Origin: Engelhardtia mirabilis
GTDB lineage: Bacteria; Planctomycetota; UBA1135; GCA-002686595
Reading direction: 5' to 3'
Length of the DNA: 64,000 bases
Assembly: GCF_007748095.1 (NCBI RefSeq)
Contig: NZ_CP036287.1
Span: 4,402,001-4,466,000 of the forward strand
Shown here: positions 1-9,527 of the stretch, in pieces
Position numbering within the stretch: the first letter of the stretch is position 1
Layout of the letters: every line of letters begins with the position of its first letter
Notes under the pieces: generated by a model
What the model was told of the DNA's origin: nothing
What the model saw: only the letters and a program-made list of their open reading frames with translations
The model's database searches: none
Translations under genes and position numbers: made by a program

Positions 1-1
1 C

Positions 2-241
2 GACCGCATCGTGGTCGACGGCACCTGCGCCGTGATGCTGCGGCACGAAGACCGCGGGTCCGAGGCGGATGGATTGGTGCGGAGCCTGAGGCGACGCATC
101 CGCCGTACCACTCGCAACATCAGGCGCCCCGACCTGCGCCTGGCGCTGGGGGCCTACACCGAGCGCCTGCTCGAGGCCGTCCTGACCCTGGACGGCCCCA
201 TCTACCCGCGCTCCACCGCCAACGTCGCGACATTGGACTGA
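2..241 (+). CDS. 3' end of an unidentified gene, cut by the window edge
   Basis: An open frame enters from the left edge and runs about 79 codons to a TGA. The visible tail is Arg-rich in the middle (a run of basic residues around RRRIRRTTRNIRR) and ends in STANVATLD. I recognise no domain. The gene converges on the KdkA-like kinase that follows on the other strand, 27 bases away. A role in envelope synthesis would be a guess from that neighbour only. The true start lies outside the window. Confidence 0.5.
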   Translation, partial: DRIVVDGTCAVMLRHEDRGSEADGLVRSLRRRIRRTTRNIRRPDLRLALGAYTERLLEAVLTLDGPIYPRSTANVATLD

Positions 242-268
242 GCACCTCGACTGAGTCCGCCGATCGGC

Positions 269-1168
269 TCAGCCACGCACTTGGGCGGCGCCGTCGCGAT
301 CGGCCGGGCTGGCACCGACCAGCCGCTCGAGCCACCAACCCAGACGGTGGTGCCAGGACCGCTGCTCGAGCGTCGCGACCAGGTCCGGCAGCAGCCCCCG
401 CCAATCGGCACCGGCGTAGCCGCGCAGGAAGCGGGGCAGGTCGGTTCGGCGCAAGAAGGCCCTGCCGCGGCCCTCACGGCGTCGCACCGAGCGCAAGAGC
501 CGCGCGAGGTTCTGCAGCCGCGCAGCACGGTCGAGCTTGGGAACGAGCTGACTGCGATCGAGGTCCAGAACCCAAAGACGCGGTTGCGCCGTACCGAGGG
601 AGCCGCGCTCCACCAAGAGATTGCGGGGCTGCAGATCCGCGTGAGCCAGGCCGACGTCGTGCAGTTCCGCGATCAGGGCCCCGGTCCGGGCCAGCAGCGC
701 CGCGCGATCCGCCTGCGCCAGCTCCCCCGCGCGCGCCATCTCGAGCACCGTGCCCAGGTCGAGCGCGTTCTCGATCCGTACCGACACCAGGTCCAACAGC
801 CAGCCGGGACGAGCCGGGCGGGCCCGAGCTGCAATCACCTCGGGGGTCGCGAGTCCCAGCCGTCGCAGCTCGGCCGACAGGCACAGCTCGCGGACCGGTC
901 GCGACGCGTCCATGAACCTGGCGCCGGTCAACCAGCGCAGGAGGCCGCCGTGACGGTAACGACGCACCACCAGGCGCGGCCCGCTGCCGTGGATCTCGCC
1001 CAGTGGGATGCGGCCCGAGAGGTCGCTGGCCGGCAGCGGATGCCGATCCCCGTCGGGTTCGAATCCAGCCGCCCTGAGCCGCTCGGCGGCGTGGTCGGCT
1101 ACGACCAGTGAGCCACCGCCCGCGCGCTGGAGCGTGTAGTCAGCCGGCAATTCGGGCGGGCGAGGCAA
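269..1168 (-). CDS. KdkA/WaaP-family lipopolysaccharide (Kdo) kinase
   Basis: Predicted 299-residue cytoplasmic kinase that would phosphorylate Kdo or a heptose of the lipid A inner core with ATP. It has the small Kdo-kinase fold. The N-terminal lobe carries RRYRHGG (residues 69-75) and the SRPVRE segment (89-94). The catalytic loop reads HADLQPRN (H176, D178, N183) and the metal-binding loop reads LDLDRS (D202). The open frame begins with TTG at 1166-1168. It is a single gene, convergent with the fragment before it and downstream of kptA on the same strand with a 69-base gap. The family match is clear; Kdo versus heptose as substrate is not decidable from sequence. It implies an LPS-bearing outer membrane. 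Confidence 0.8.
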   Translation of the reverse strand: MPRPPELPADYTLQRAGGGSLVVADHAAERLRAAGFEPDGDRHPLPASDLSGRIPLGEIHGSGPRLVVRRYRHGGLLRWLTGARFMDASRPVRELCLSAELRRLGLATPEVIAARARPARPGWLLDLVSVRIENALDLGTVLEMARAGELAQADRAALLARTGALIAELHDVGLAHADLQPRNLLVERGSLGTAQPRLWVLDLDRSQLVPKLDRAARLQNLARLLRSVRRREGRGRAFLRRTDLPRFLRGYAGADWRGLLPDLVATLEQRSWHHRLGWWLERLVGASPADRDGAAQVRG

Positions 1169-1237
1169 GGCCAGGGATCGAGCCGTCCGCCGCCGCTCTC
1201 GCGAGCGACGGCGGCACGGGCTTTCGATCGGGGTCGG

Positions 1238-2893
1238 TCAGATTCCAGCGCCGAAGCCGCCGCCGGAATCGCTGGAGGCGCGCTCGCTGCGCTTCTCGAC
1301 GGGAGCGCGCTCGGGCTCGGGCGCACGCGGTGCCCGCGGCGCTCGGCTCGACTCGCGCTTGGCCTCACGGGAGCTCGCTTCGGCATCGAAGACTCCGAGG
1401 CCGAAGCCTCCGGAACCGCGCTGCTGGGGCTTCGAAGCCGCGGCCGGCTCGATCGCGGGCTCCCGCTCCCGACGCGGCGCCCGTTCGGTCTCTTCACGGC
1501 GCGGGCGACGCTCTGCGCGGTCGGCATCGCGGTCCCGACGGGGAGCTCGCTCGGCTTCGGGGTCCCGGCGGGGCGCACGCTCGGGCTCGGAATCGCGGCG
1601 CGGAGCCCGCTCGGCCTCGGCGTCCCGGCGGGGCCTGCGCTCGGCTTCGGAATCCCTGCGCGGGCCGCGACTCGCGCCGCGATCTCGATCGCCTTCGCTG
1701 GGGCGGCTGCCGCGCTCGGGGCGCTCGTCACGCTCTTCACGCCGGCCGCGGGGCGCGCGGTCTTCGCCGCGAGCGCCTCGCTCGTCGGTCCGCTCGGCGC
1801 GGGCGGGTGCCCGGCTCTCGCGCTCGTCGGCGTCATCGCCGCGCCCGCGACCGTAGCGCGGAGCCTCGCGATCACCGCCAGCGCGAGCTCCACCCGCACG
1901 GTCGCGGTCGGAACTGCCGCGGTCGGAACTGCCGCGGGGGGTCCGATCGCGGCCGCTGCGATCGCGGTCTCCACCGTTCTCGTGCACGTCGGCGCGAGCA
2001 ACGCGCTCCGGTCGCTCTTCACGCCCGCGGGGGCTGTCGTCGCGATCACGACCGCGTCGGCTCGAATCGGTCGAATCACGGTCCGACGCGTCACGACTGC
2101 CAGAGCTGCGGTCCGCCGAGTGCCGGTCGCTCGAGTGCCTCTCGGCCCTGTCGCGATCCCGGCCTTCGCCCTCGCGCGAATCGTCATCTCGACCACCACG
2201 GCCACCGCGCTCGCGGCCACCGCGGTCGCGACCTCGGCCGCCTCGCTCGCGCCCGCCGCGCTCGCGCCCGCCGCGCTCGCGGCCACCACGCTCCCGTTCG
2301 CCACCCTCGCGGCTGTCGTGCCGGATGGGATCGGACCCATCGTCGAAGGACTCCCCGATCTCGAGCATCTCGGTCGGGATCTCCTCGGCCAGGAACAGGG
2401 CCTTGCGGTCGTAGAAGCAGACGCCGTCCTCCCACGCGTCCAGGGCGTGGATGGTGAGCAGCGTGTACTCACGCGCCAGGCGCCGACCGGACTCGCGGGC
2501 GTCGTCCGGAGTAAGGGCCAGGTGCAGGTAGGAGCGGCGTCCGCCGCGCAGGCCGTAGCGGCGGGCGCGGTCCACGTCGCGGGTCGGCACGCAGACGTAG
2601 AGCTGCTCGGGCGGTTGGGCGTCGGGCCCGGCCTCGACGGGAATCGAATGGCCGTAGAGGGCTCGAATCTTGCCCTTCTCGATCTCGTAGCGCTGTCGGT
2701 CTCCACTCTCGACCGCGTCGGTGAGCTGGTCTTCGTCGACCGGCTCCCCGAGGCGCTCGTTCAGGGCGTGAATCACGTCGTCGACGTCGGCGAAGCCGTA
2801 GGCGTCAACTTCCAGATCGAATCGCTCGGGCTTGTGGCGCAGCATGAACGCCAGCGAGCGGGTGATCCTCTCGATGAGGGCCGAATCGGTCAT
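1238..2893 (-). CDS. kptA: RNA 2'-phosphotransferase KptA/Tpt1 with a long Arg-rich tail
   Basis: Tpt1-family enzymes remove an internal RNA 2'-phosphate using NAD+, giving ADP-ribose 1'',2''-cyclic phosphate. Residues 1-180 form the catalytic unit. LRHKPE (R19, H20) opens it, GKIRALYGHS (R77, then G81-H82-S83) follows, and there is an Arg before the HLAL strand (119-124) and FYDRKALFL near 160-168. The usual LYHGTS strand reads LYVCVPT here (98-104), so the family's His-x-Thr is missing. Residues 190-551 are low complexity: first GGRER-type repeats, then tandem units of the form RRDSEAER and APRRDPEAER. Family members are usually about 180-220 residues, so the tail is exceptional. A TATCGA hexamer lies 10 nt before the ATG. 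Catalytic activity is inferred. Confidence 0.85.
   Translation of the reverse strand: MTDSALIERITRSLAFMLRHKPERFDLEVDAYGFADVDDVIHALNERLGEPVDEDQLTDAVESGDRQRYEIEKGKIRALYGHSIPVEAGPDAQPPEQLYVCVPTRDVDRARRYGLRGGRRSYLHLALTPDDARESGRRLAREYTLLTIHALDAWEDGVCFYDRKALFLAEEIPTEMLEIGESFDDGSDPIRHDSREGGERERGGRERGGRERGGRERGGRGRDRGGRERGGRGGRDDDSREGEGRDRDRAERHSSDRHSADRSSGSRDASDRDSTDSSRRGRDRDDSPRGREERPERVARADVHENGGDRDRSGRDRTPRGSSDRGSSDRDRAGGARAGGDREAPRYGRGRGDDADERESRAPARAERTDERGARGEDRAPRGRREERDERPERGSRPSEGDRDRGASRGPRRDSEAERRPRRDAEAERAPRRDSEPERAPRRDPEAERAPRRDRDADRAERRPRREETERAPRREREPAIEPAAASKPQQRGSGGFGLGVFDAEASSREAKRESSRAPRAPRAPEPERAPVEKRSERASSDSGGGFGAGI
1241..2326 (-). repeat. Arg/Glu/Asp/Gly-rich tandem-repeat coding region (KptA tail)
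   Basis: This is the part of kptA encoding residues about 190-551. The protein is almost only R, G, E, D, S, A and P. Short units recur: GGRER near residues 196-235, and 10-12-residue units built on RRDxEAER near 410-475. On DNA the repeats are imperfect, so they look old rather than newly expanded. The reverse strand is also open over long stretches because of the composition; those frames are shadows. Confidence 0.75.
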
Positions 2894-3451
2894 GGGCGGT
2901 CGCTCGATACGGTGATCGAGCTCGCTTGGGGCCCGCGCGGGCGGGCGGGTGCCAGCGGCGCAGGGCCGCGTTGGAAGATGGGACCGTTGGATCTCGGGAC
3001 CAGTGTCCGGCTGGGAAGCCCCCGGAGGGACTGCCTGGCAAGGAACACAGCGAACTCGGTGCGGTCAGGCACCGGGACCGGGGACCAGGGGCCGTTGGCT
3101 CCCGGGGCGCCGGCGGGCGCTCGCAAAGGGTCGGTTTCGAATCGGAACGGCTCGGAAAGGCCCGAGGCGGCCCAGCTTAGGACACGCCCACCAGGGGTGC
3201 CAGGGCGCTGAGGCGCCGGAGTCGATCCAGTGCCCCCGCGCCCCCCGAGAGGGCCTTCCCGAGGGCGGATTTGCCCTCGGAAGGGTCTCCCCCGAGCGTC
3301 TTTCCGGGGCCGGCCGGCCGGGAGCCGGGGCCAGCTCGCTCCGTCACCAGGATGCGTGGCCAGTGCGTCCAACTCGTCCGTCAGCGCGCGAGAGGCGGCC
3401 GCTGGCCCCCGCTCGGGGCTGCGGGGCGCGGATCATGGCGATGGATGTGGG
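2894..3451. other. Intergenic region without a convincing gene
   Basis: About 560 bases between the kptA start and the first MITE. Open frames exist on both strands, for example one on the minus strand ending 2890, but their residue make-up is Pro/Arg/Gly-biased with no recognisable motif, and opposite frames are open at once. I see only the kptA promoter end and one strong hairpin (3254-3284). Confidence 0.5.
3254..3284. terminator. GC-rich hairpin, possible terminator
   Basis: The arms CCTTCCCGAGGGC and GCCCTCGGAAGG pair through 12 bases with one bulged C and a 6-base loop. There is no T-run on either side, so rho-independent termination is only a possibility. Confidence 0.35.
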
Positions 3452-3455
3452 TTAG

Positions 3456-3614
3456 TGTCCTGGATCAGAAATTCGGCGTCACTGCCCGGAGGTCCGATCG
3501 ATGCTGGCTAGGCGCGCCGACGACGCGTATCCGCTGCGATGCTCGGAGGAGGCGCTGGCGACGCCAGCGGCGATCGGAGCCCGGGAAGTGACGCCGAATT
3601 TCTGATCCAGGACA
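3456..3614. mobile_element. 159-bp MITE, copy 1, flanked by TTAG duplications
   Basis: The element starts TGTCCTGGATCA and ends with its exact reverse complement. Terminal inverted repeats are perfect over 28 bases, with imperfect pairing continuing inward. An internal GCTGGCG-A-CGCCAGC palindrome lies near the right end. TTAG flanks both ends (3452-3455 and 3615-3618), the mark of a 4-bp target duplication. The right TTAG contains the stop codon of the symporter gene (TAA on the minus strand, 3615-3617). A second copy at 47795-47953 is inverted relative to this one and differs at 2 of 159 positions. There is no transposase inside. The YTAR duplication suggests mobilisation by an IS701-type transposase; an IS630-type TA duplication is the alternative but needs one terminal mismatch. 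Confidence 0.85.
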
Positions 3615-5159
<1,545 letters not shown>

Positions 5160-5165
5160 GGGCGC

Positions 5166-5171
5166 AGGCTA
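5166..5171 (-). promoter_or_regulatory. -10-like TAGCCT, 6 nt before the symporter ATG
   Basis: The hexamer TAGCCT on the minus strand is followed by GCGCCC and then the ATG. Transcription would start at or next to the A of the start codon, giving a leaderless mRNA. This is one of a recurring set in the window. No clear -35 hexamer is visible. Confidence 0.45.
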
Positions 5172-5327
5172 AGGCCGCGAAGGGAGCCGTGCGAACAGCT
5201 CGGGCGTTCCGAGCGACGACTGCGGGGCTCGAGCGGCCTGGCTCGGCGCTGCCCGGCAGCTCGGGCGAGGGCTGTTCAGCGTCTCGCTTTTTTGAAATGG
5301 TCTGCGTTCTTTCACGAATTGGCTACC

Positions 5328-5921
5328 GTGACCAACCGAAGCAACAGGCCCGACCAGTTGGCCCTCGGCCCCCAGGCGGTGGCCGAGTTCTTCAAGCCCG
5401 CACGGCTCGAGTTGTACGACTGCCTGCAGGCCTGCGGGCCGGCGTCAGTGGCGGACCTCGCCGTGCGCCTGGGCCGCCCGGCCGACGCGCTCTACTACCA
5501 CTTGCGCAAGCTGGAGCAGCTGGGCGTGCTCGAGCGCCTGAAGGATCGCGCGGCCGGCGAGGGCGAGGCCGGTCGCAACGGGGCGATCTATGCGGCCACC
5601 TCGCGCAGCGTGGTGATGCGTCTGGATCCCGGCTCGGCCGCCAGTCGCCGCGCTTGGCTGCAAGGCGCACAGGCGGTGCACCGAATGGGCTCGAGGAACG
5701 TCGAGTCCGCGCTCGAGTCGGGCTCCGTCCGCACCGAGGGCCCGGATCGCAACCTCACGGTCCAGCGCGTCCGCGCACGCCTTGGGCCGGACGAATTGAG
5801 GGAGGTGAATCGCCTGCTCGACGAACTCTCCTCCTTGCTCCGCGGCCACTCGAACAACGCCGAGGGGCAGGTTCACGCCTTGACCCTGACCCTGTGCCCG
5901 CTCGAGGAGCGCGCGCGCTGA
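5328..5921 (+). CDS. Winged-helix (ArsR-like) transcriptional regulator
   Basis: A 197-residue predicted DNA-binding protein. Residues about 15-75 form a winged helix-turn-helix: FFKPARLELYDCL, then ASVADLAVRLGRP as the first helices, ALYYHLRKLEQLGVL as the recognition helix, and a wing containing an acidic-basic turn. The C-terminal 120 residues match no domain I know and may form a ligand or dimerisation unit. I chose the GTG at 5328 because it precedes the first conserved residues; a TTG at 5319 is also in frame. The larger open frame upstream lies antisense to the symporter and is not real. It stands just before the retropepsin-like gene (25 bases), so the two may be co-transcribed. Confidence 0.7.
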   Translation: MTNRSNRPDQLALGPQAVAEFFKPARLELYDCLQACGPASVADLAVRLGRPADALYYHLRKLEQLGVLERLKDRAAGEGEAGRNGAIYAATSRSVVMRLDPGSAASRRAWLQGAQAVHRMGSRNVESALESGSVRTEGPDRNLTVQRVRARLGPDELREVNRLLDELSSLLRGHSNNAEGQVHALTLTLCPLEERAR

Positions 5922-5946
5922 CTCCCACGGTACGGACCCCACAACC

Positions 5947-7479
5947 ATGAAGAACTCCCTCCGGATCTCGGCGACCGCCTGCCTGCTGCTCTGCACCGCG
6001 AGCGCGGCACCCACCTTCCAGTCCCCGGACGGGTTGCTGGCGCGAGCCCGCCTGGCAGCCCAGCGGCCGCAGTGGTCGATGCTCGAACAGGGACTGCGCT
6101 TCACCGGGACGACCCGTGGGCGCGGCGTCGATGCCACCTTCGAGCTGTGCTTCAGGGCCGATGGCGCCTACCGCTACGAGACCGACGGGCCCTTGGCCCA
6201 GGTCAGCACCTGGGACAGCGACGAGTCCTGGTCCGCGGCGCGCGGCGGTCCGGCGAGGCCGTTGCGCGGCGCCGAACTCGACGCGTCCCTGTTGGCCCAA
6301 TGGGTCCACAGCGGCTGGTGGGCCGATGCGGGTGATGCGCTGCGGGTCGAACCAATCGAGGATCAACCGGAGCTGCGACTCAGTTTCCCGAGCACCGGGG
6401 TCGAGGCCCTCCTGACCCTGGATCCCGAGACGGCACTCCCGAGGCGCTTGAGTCGCAACGACAACGGCTTCGAAGCCCTGGTCGAGTTCAGCGACTACCG
6501 CCCCGTCGCCGGCATCCCCATCGCACACAGGGTGGACTACTCCCAGGCTGGCGTGCGGGGCTTCGTGCGGATCGAAGCGGCCGGGCCCGACCCCGATCCG
6601 GCCGGCGACCGGTTCGGCCTGCGCGGTCGACGGGCGACCGACGTTCGCTTCAACCCCGAGGCACCCGCCGAGGTCGAGCTGCGCCGAGTCGCGAGCGGGC
6701 ACCTGTTGGTCAACCCGCGCGTCGACGGGCGCGACGTGGGCTGGTTCATCCTCGACACCGGCGCCGGCCAACTCTGCATCGACCCCGGCGCGGCCGATCG
6801 GCTGGAGCTGCCCGAGTTCGGCGAGGTACCCGCCGTGGGCAATGCCGGCACGGTCCTCGCCAGTTTCCGCCAGGGCGCCAGCTTCGTTCTCGGCCCGCTG
6901 GAGCAGCGCGATCCGGTCTACGTCGAGCTCGAGCTGGACTTCCTCGAACCGGTCTTCGGCGTTCCGATCGCCGGCATCTGTGGCTACGACCTGTTCGCGC
7001 GGGCAATCGTCCAGCTCGACCTCGATGGGCCGAGCCTGTGGCTGCACGACCCCGCTGGCTTCGAAGTCGAGGACGCGACGTGGATCGACCTCGAGGTGCA
7101 GGGCGGCCTGCCCTGCGTCATCTGCAGCTTCGAGGGCGACCGCTCGGGCCTGTTTCGGATCGACACCGGAGACTCGGGCTCCGTGACGTTCCACAGCCCC
7201 GCGGTGCGACAACTCGGGCTGCTGGAGGGCCGCGAGACACGGCCCGCGATGCTGGGCGGCGTCGGTGGATCGGCCGAGGCCCGCTCGGGCAGGCTCGACT
7301 GGTTCACCCTGGGCGACCGGCGCTTCGAGGACGTGGTCACGACCTTCACCACCAACGAACAGGGAGCCCACGCGGACGCCGCTTCGCTGGGAACCATCGG
7401 CAGCGGACTGCTGCGCCCCTTCGTTGTCGTCTTCGACTACCCGGGCGAACGTCTGGGCTTGATCGCCCGCTCCCAGTGA
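5947..7479 (+). CDS. Secreted retropepsin-like aspartyl protease family protein
   Basis: A 510-residue exported protein with an N-terminal signal peptide (MKNSLRIS, then a hydrophobic stretch to about residue 20). Residues 40-210 resemble a beta-rich lipoprotein-binding or LolA-like fold, by pattern only. The C-terminal half holds two retropepsin-like lobes. The first has FILDTGAG (D270-T-G) and the second FRIDTGDSG (D406-T-G); each is followed by a hydrophobic-Gly segment. Viral retropepsins dimerise to bring two DTG motifs together, whereas here one chain carries both. The end converges on the FUN14 gene, 10 bases away. Active protease is likely but unproven. Confidence 0.75.
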   Translation: MKNSLRISATACLLLCTASAAPTFQSPDGLLARARLAAQRPQWSMLEQGLRFTGTTRGRGVDATFELCFRADGAYRYETDGPLAQVSTWDSDESWSAARGGPARPLRGAELDASLLAQWVHSGWWADAGDALRVEPIEDQPELRLSFPSTGVEALLTLDPETALPRRLSRNDNGFEALVEFSDYRPVAGIPIAHRVDYSQAGVRGFVRIEAAGPDPDPAGDRFGLRGRRATDVRFNPEAPAEVELRRVASGHLLVNPRVDGRDVGWFILDTGAGQLCIDPGAADRLELPEFGEVPAVGNAGTVLASFRQGASFVLGPLEQRDPVYVELELDFLEPVFGVPIAGICGYDLFARAIVQLDLDGPSLWLHDPAGFEVEDATWIDLEVQGGLPCVICSFEGDRSGLFRIDTGDSGSVTFHSPAVRQLGLLEGRETRPAMLGGVGGSAEARSGRLDWFTLGDRRFEDVVTTFTTNEQGAHADAASLGTIGSGLLRPFVVVFDYPGERLGLIARSQ

Positions 7480-7489
7480 GCAGGCGGGC

Positions 7490-8035
7490 TCAACCCCGCC
7501 TGAATCCGAGCAGGTAGCCCGCGATCAACCCGCCCGCCGTCGGCAGCTTGGCCGTCAGGATCTGGGTGAAGGTCTGGTCCTTCTGGATGTTCAGAACCAG
7601 ATCGTTGATCAACTCCACCGCGCGGCTCCAGTCCACGTCGGCGATGCCCGCATAGACCAGGCCCTGGATGCCGGCGAAGAAGATCGCGACGAACACCAAG
7701 CCGATCTTGACCACCTTGCGCGAGGCGTAGCCCAGGGCGAAGCCGATCAGGGCGAAGAACGTGCCCTCGGTCACGAAGGGCAGGAAGCCCTCGAGTCCGC
7801 CCTCGGGCACGTCCGCCTGGGCCGAGCCGGCCTGGCCAGCGGGTGCTGGGCTACCCCCCTCGACGAAGCCCGCTACGGGTACCGCGCTGCCGCCAGCGGC
7901 GGGATCGGCCGATGGCTCGGACGATCCCGAACCCATCACCGCGCGCGCTATCACCGACGTCACGAGCAGTCCCAACAGGACGAAGAGAACGGTCTTGTGC
8001 CAGCCGTTCATCGTGGTGGTCTTGGAGCTGGTCAT
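7490..8035 (-). CDS. FUN14-family membrane protein
   Basis: A 181-residue membrane protein. TM1 spans about residues 14-32. A Gly/Ala/Pro/Ser-rich linker follows (about 35-85). The FUN14 domain covers the rest: FALIGFALGYASRKVVK, a second membrane span, a short DVDW segment, and the closing motif AGGLIAGYLLGFRRG. FUN14 proteins are best known from mitochondria (FUNDC1) but small homologues occur in bacteria and archaea with unknown function. A second in-frame ATG (MNGWHK) eight codons on could be the true start. The next gene upstream on this strand, a rhodanese, ends 16 bases before it, suggesting a two-gene unit. Confidence 0.75.
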   Translation of the reverse strand: MTSSKTTTMNGWHKTVLFVLLGLLVTSVIARAVMGSGSSEPSADPAAGGSAVPVAGFVEGGSPAPAGQAGSAQADVPEGGLEGFLPFVTEGTFFALIGFALGYASRKVVKIGLVFVAIFFAGIQGLVYAGIADVDWSRAVELINDLVLNIQKDQTFTQILTAKLPTAGGLIAGYLLGFRRG

Positions 8036-8051
8036 GGTCGCGGTGCCCGAT

Positions 8052-8372
8052 CTAGTAGCGCGCCATGTCCGGATCGACCGTGGCCGCCCAGCCGTCGATT
8101 CCGCCGGTCAGGTTGATCAGCCGCTCGAAGTCGCGCTCGAGCAGGAACGCGGCGGCGTTGGCGCTGCGCATTCCGTGGTGGCAGATGCAGACGATCTCCG
8201 CCTCGGGATCGAGTTCGGCGCTGCGCGAGGCGAGCTGGTCGAGGGGGATGTTGAGCGCACCCTCGATCTGACAGATCTCGACCTCCTCGGGCTGGCGGAC
8301 GTCGAGCAGGACGAGCTGGTCGCCGCCGTCGAGGCGCGCCTTCAGTTCGGTCGGTCGGATGGACTGGATCAT
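8052..8372 (-). CDS. Rhodanese-domain sulfurtransferase
   Basis: A 106-residue single-domain rhodanese, the usual size for a GlpE/PspE-like protein. The CH2A-type motif reads VLLDVRQPEE (residues 21-30). The active-site loop reads CHHGMRS (Cys64), and GGIDGW marks the C-terminal end. It would transfer sulfane sulfur to cyanide in vitro or to a protein or thiol partner in the cell; the partner is unknown. It precedes the FUN14 gene on the same strand by 16 bases. A TATGCT hexamer about 35 nt upstream is a candidate -10. The longer open frame upstream of this ATG is antisense to the next gene and is not used. Confidence 0.88.
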   Translation of the reverse strand: MIQSIRPTELKARLDGGDQLVLLDVRQPEEVEICQIEGALNIPLDQLASRSAELDPEAEIVCICHHGMRSANAAAFLLERDFERLINLTGGIDGWAATVDPDMARY

Positions 8373-8452
8373 GGGGAGGTTCGTCGGGGTCCGAAGCGCC
8401 AGGAGCATAGCCGGTCGGCGGTCGAGGGCGGGACCGGGCCGTCCCGCGAAGC

Positions 8453-8458
8453 TAAGAT
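8453..8458 (+). promoter_or_regulatory. -10-like TAAGAT, 10 nt before the start codon at 8469
   Basis: TAAGAT is followed by GCCGCGCCCG and the ATG. The alternative ATG at 8457 falls inside the hexamer, which argues for 8469 as the start and for a leader of only a few nucleotides. Confidence 0.4.
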
Positions 8459-8468
8459 GCCGCGCCCG

Positions 8469-9527
8469 ATGTCCGCGCATGTCCCCACCCCCGGCCGCCT
8501 TGGCCGCGCCGCCCTGGTCCTGCTCCTGACCGCCGCTCTGGCGTTGGTGGCCGGACTCGTGATCTTCGGCGGCCGAGACGGGACCACGGGCGAGGGCCCC
8601 ACGGCGGGCAACCCCACCACGGGCGGCAGGGCCGACGGGCCCTCCAGTGGCGGGACCATCGTCGCACCCCAGCGCCCCGCGACCACCGGGCGCGAGACCG
8701 AAGGCCAGGCGGCCACGGCCCTGCCCCCCGACGGGCGCCCGGTGGGGATCCTGCGCGGGCAGGTCGAGACCCCGCAGGGCGTGACCTTTCCGGAGCGCTG
8801 GACCCTGGTGCTCGAGCCCAGTCGCTTCGCCACGGGCTCCCGCCACGCGGTCGGGCGGCGGATCGAGATCGAGGGCCGAGCGACCTTCGAGCTGAACGAG
8901 CTGCCCCTGGCCGGCTACGACGTCTTCCCCGAGGCCGAGGGCTTCAGGGCCGACCGCGCGCCGGTCGTGCTCAGCCCTGGCCGCGAAAACGTCTACCTGG
9001 TGCTCCACATGGAGCGCGCGGCGTTCGTCGACGGCCGGGTGCTCGACATGGACGGCTCGGTGGTCGAGGGCTTGCAGGTCACCCTCGAGGTGCCCACCAC
9101 CGCGCTGCGTCGTACGGTCGACACCGACCACGCCGGCTTCTTCCGCTTCGACGCGGTGCCCGACGGCGACTATCGACTGCTGGTCGGCCCGCCCGACGCG
9201 CCGGTGCTCGACGCGCGCACGATCGAGGTCCGGCCGCCGTCGGTGGCCATTCCGACGATCCAGGTGCCGGTGCTCGAGACCGTCCGGATCCTGACCGTCG
9301 ACGCCATCGGCGGTCCCCTGGCCGGGGTGCGCGTGCGCGGCTCCGGCAACAACGGCGGGTACGTGGACGTGGTGACGGACAGCCGGGGCGAGGCCCTGGT
9401 GCCGCTCTTGCCGGCTGGCACCTTCCGCCTACGCGCCGCCGAGGAGGGTCTCGGACGCGCCTTCGTCGCGGCCGACGTCCCGGACGACGGCGAGGTCCAC
9501 GACATCGTGCTCGAGCTGAGGCCGTGA
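8469..9527 (+). CDS. Membrane-anchored carboxypeptidase-regulatory-like (CarboxypepD_reg) protein
   Basis: A 352-residue protein with one N-terminal membrane span (about residues 13-33) and a Gly/Thr-rich linker to about residue 85. The rest is a series of beta-sandwich units of the carboxypeptidase regulatory or Cna-B type: GRVLDMDGSVVEGLQVTL, then DHAGFFRFDAVPDGDYRLLV, and a final DAIGGPLAGVRVRG with the closing strand. Such units are structural rather than catalytic. It overlaps the MATE exporter start by 4 bases (GTGA), so they are translated from one mRNA. The link with an exporter is positional only. Confidence 0.7.
   Translation: MSAHVPTPGRLGRAALVLLLTAALALVAGLVIFGGRDGTTGEGPTAGNPTTGGRADGPSSGGTIVAPQRPATTGRETEGQAATALPPDGRPVGILRGQVETPQGVTFPERWTLVLEPSRFATGSRHAVGRRIEIEGRATFELNELPLAGYDVFPEAEGFRADRAPVVLSPGRENVYLVLHMERAAFVDGRVLDMDGSVVEGLQVTLEVPTTALRRTVDTDHAGFFRFDAVPDGDYRLLVGPPDAPVLDARTIEVRPPSVAIPTIQVPVLETVRILTVDAIGGPLAGVRVRGSGNNGGYVDVVTDSRGEALVPLLPAGTFRLRAAEEGLGRAFVAADVPDDGEVHDIVLELRP

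Noticed and set aside
1056..1066. A GGTTCGAATCC tRNA T-arm-like string inside the KdkA-like gene
   Set aside because: It lies within a well-supported coding region on the opposite strand, and no matching acceptor stem or anticodon arm can be built around it.
2890..3372. A 160-codon minus-strand frame upstream of kptA
   Set aside because: It has Pro/Arg/Gly-biased composition, no motif, and other frames are open at the same place. It overlaps the kptA start only by 4 bases, which can arise by chance.
3456..3614. MITE as a CRISPR repeat, rRNA fragment or REP element
   Set aside because: Only two dispersed copies exist, each with terminal inverted repeats and 4-bp target duplications, which fits a mobile element and not a repeat array.
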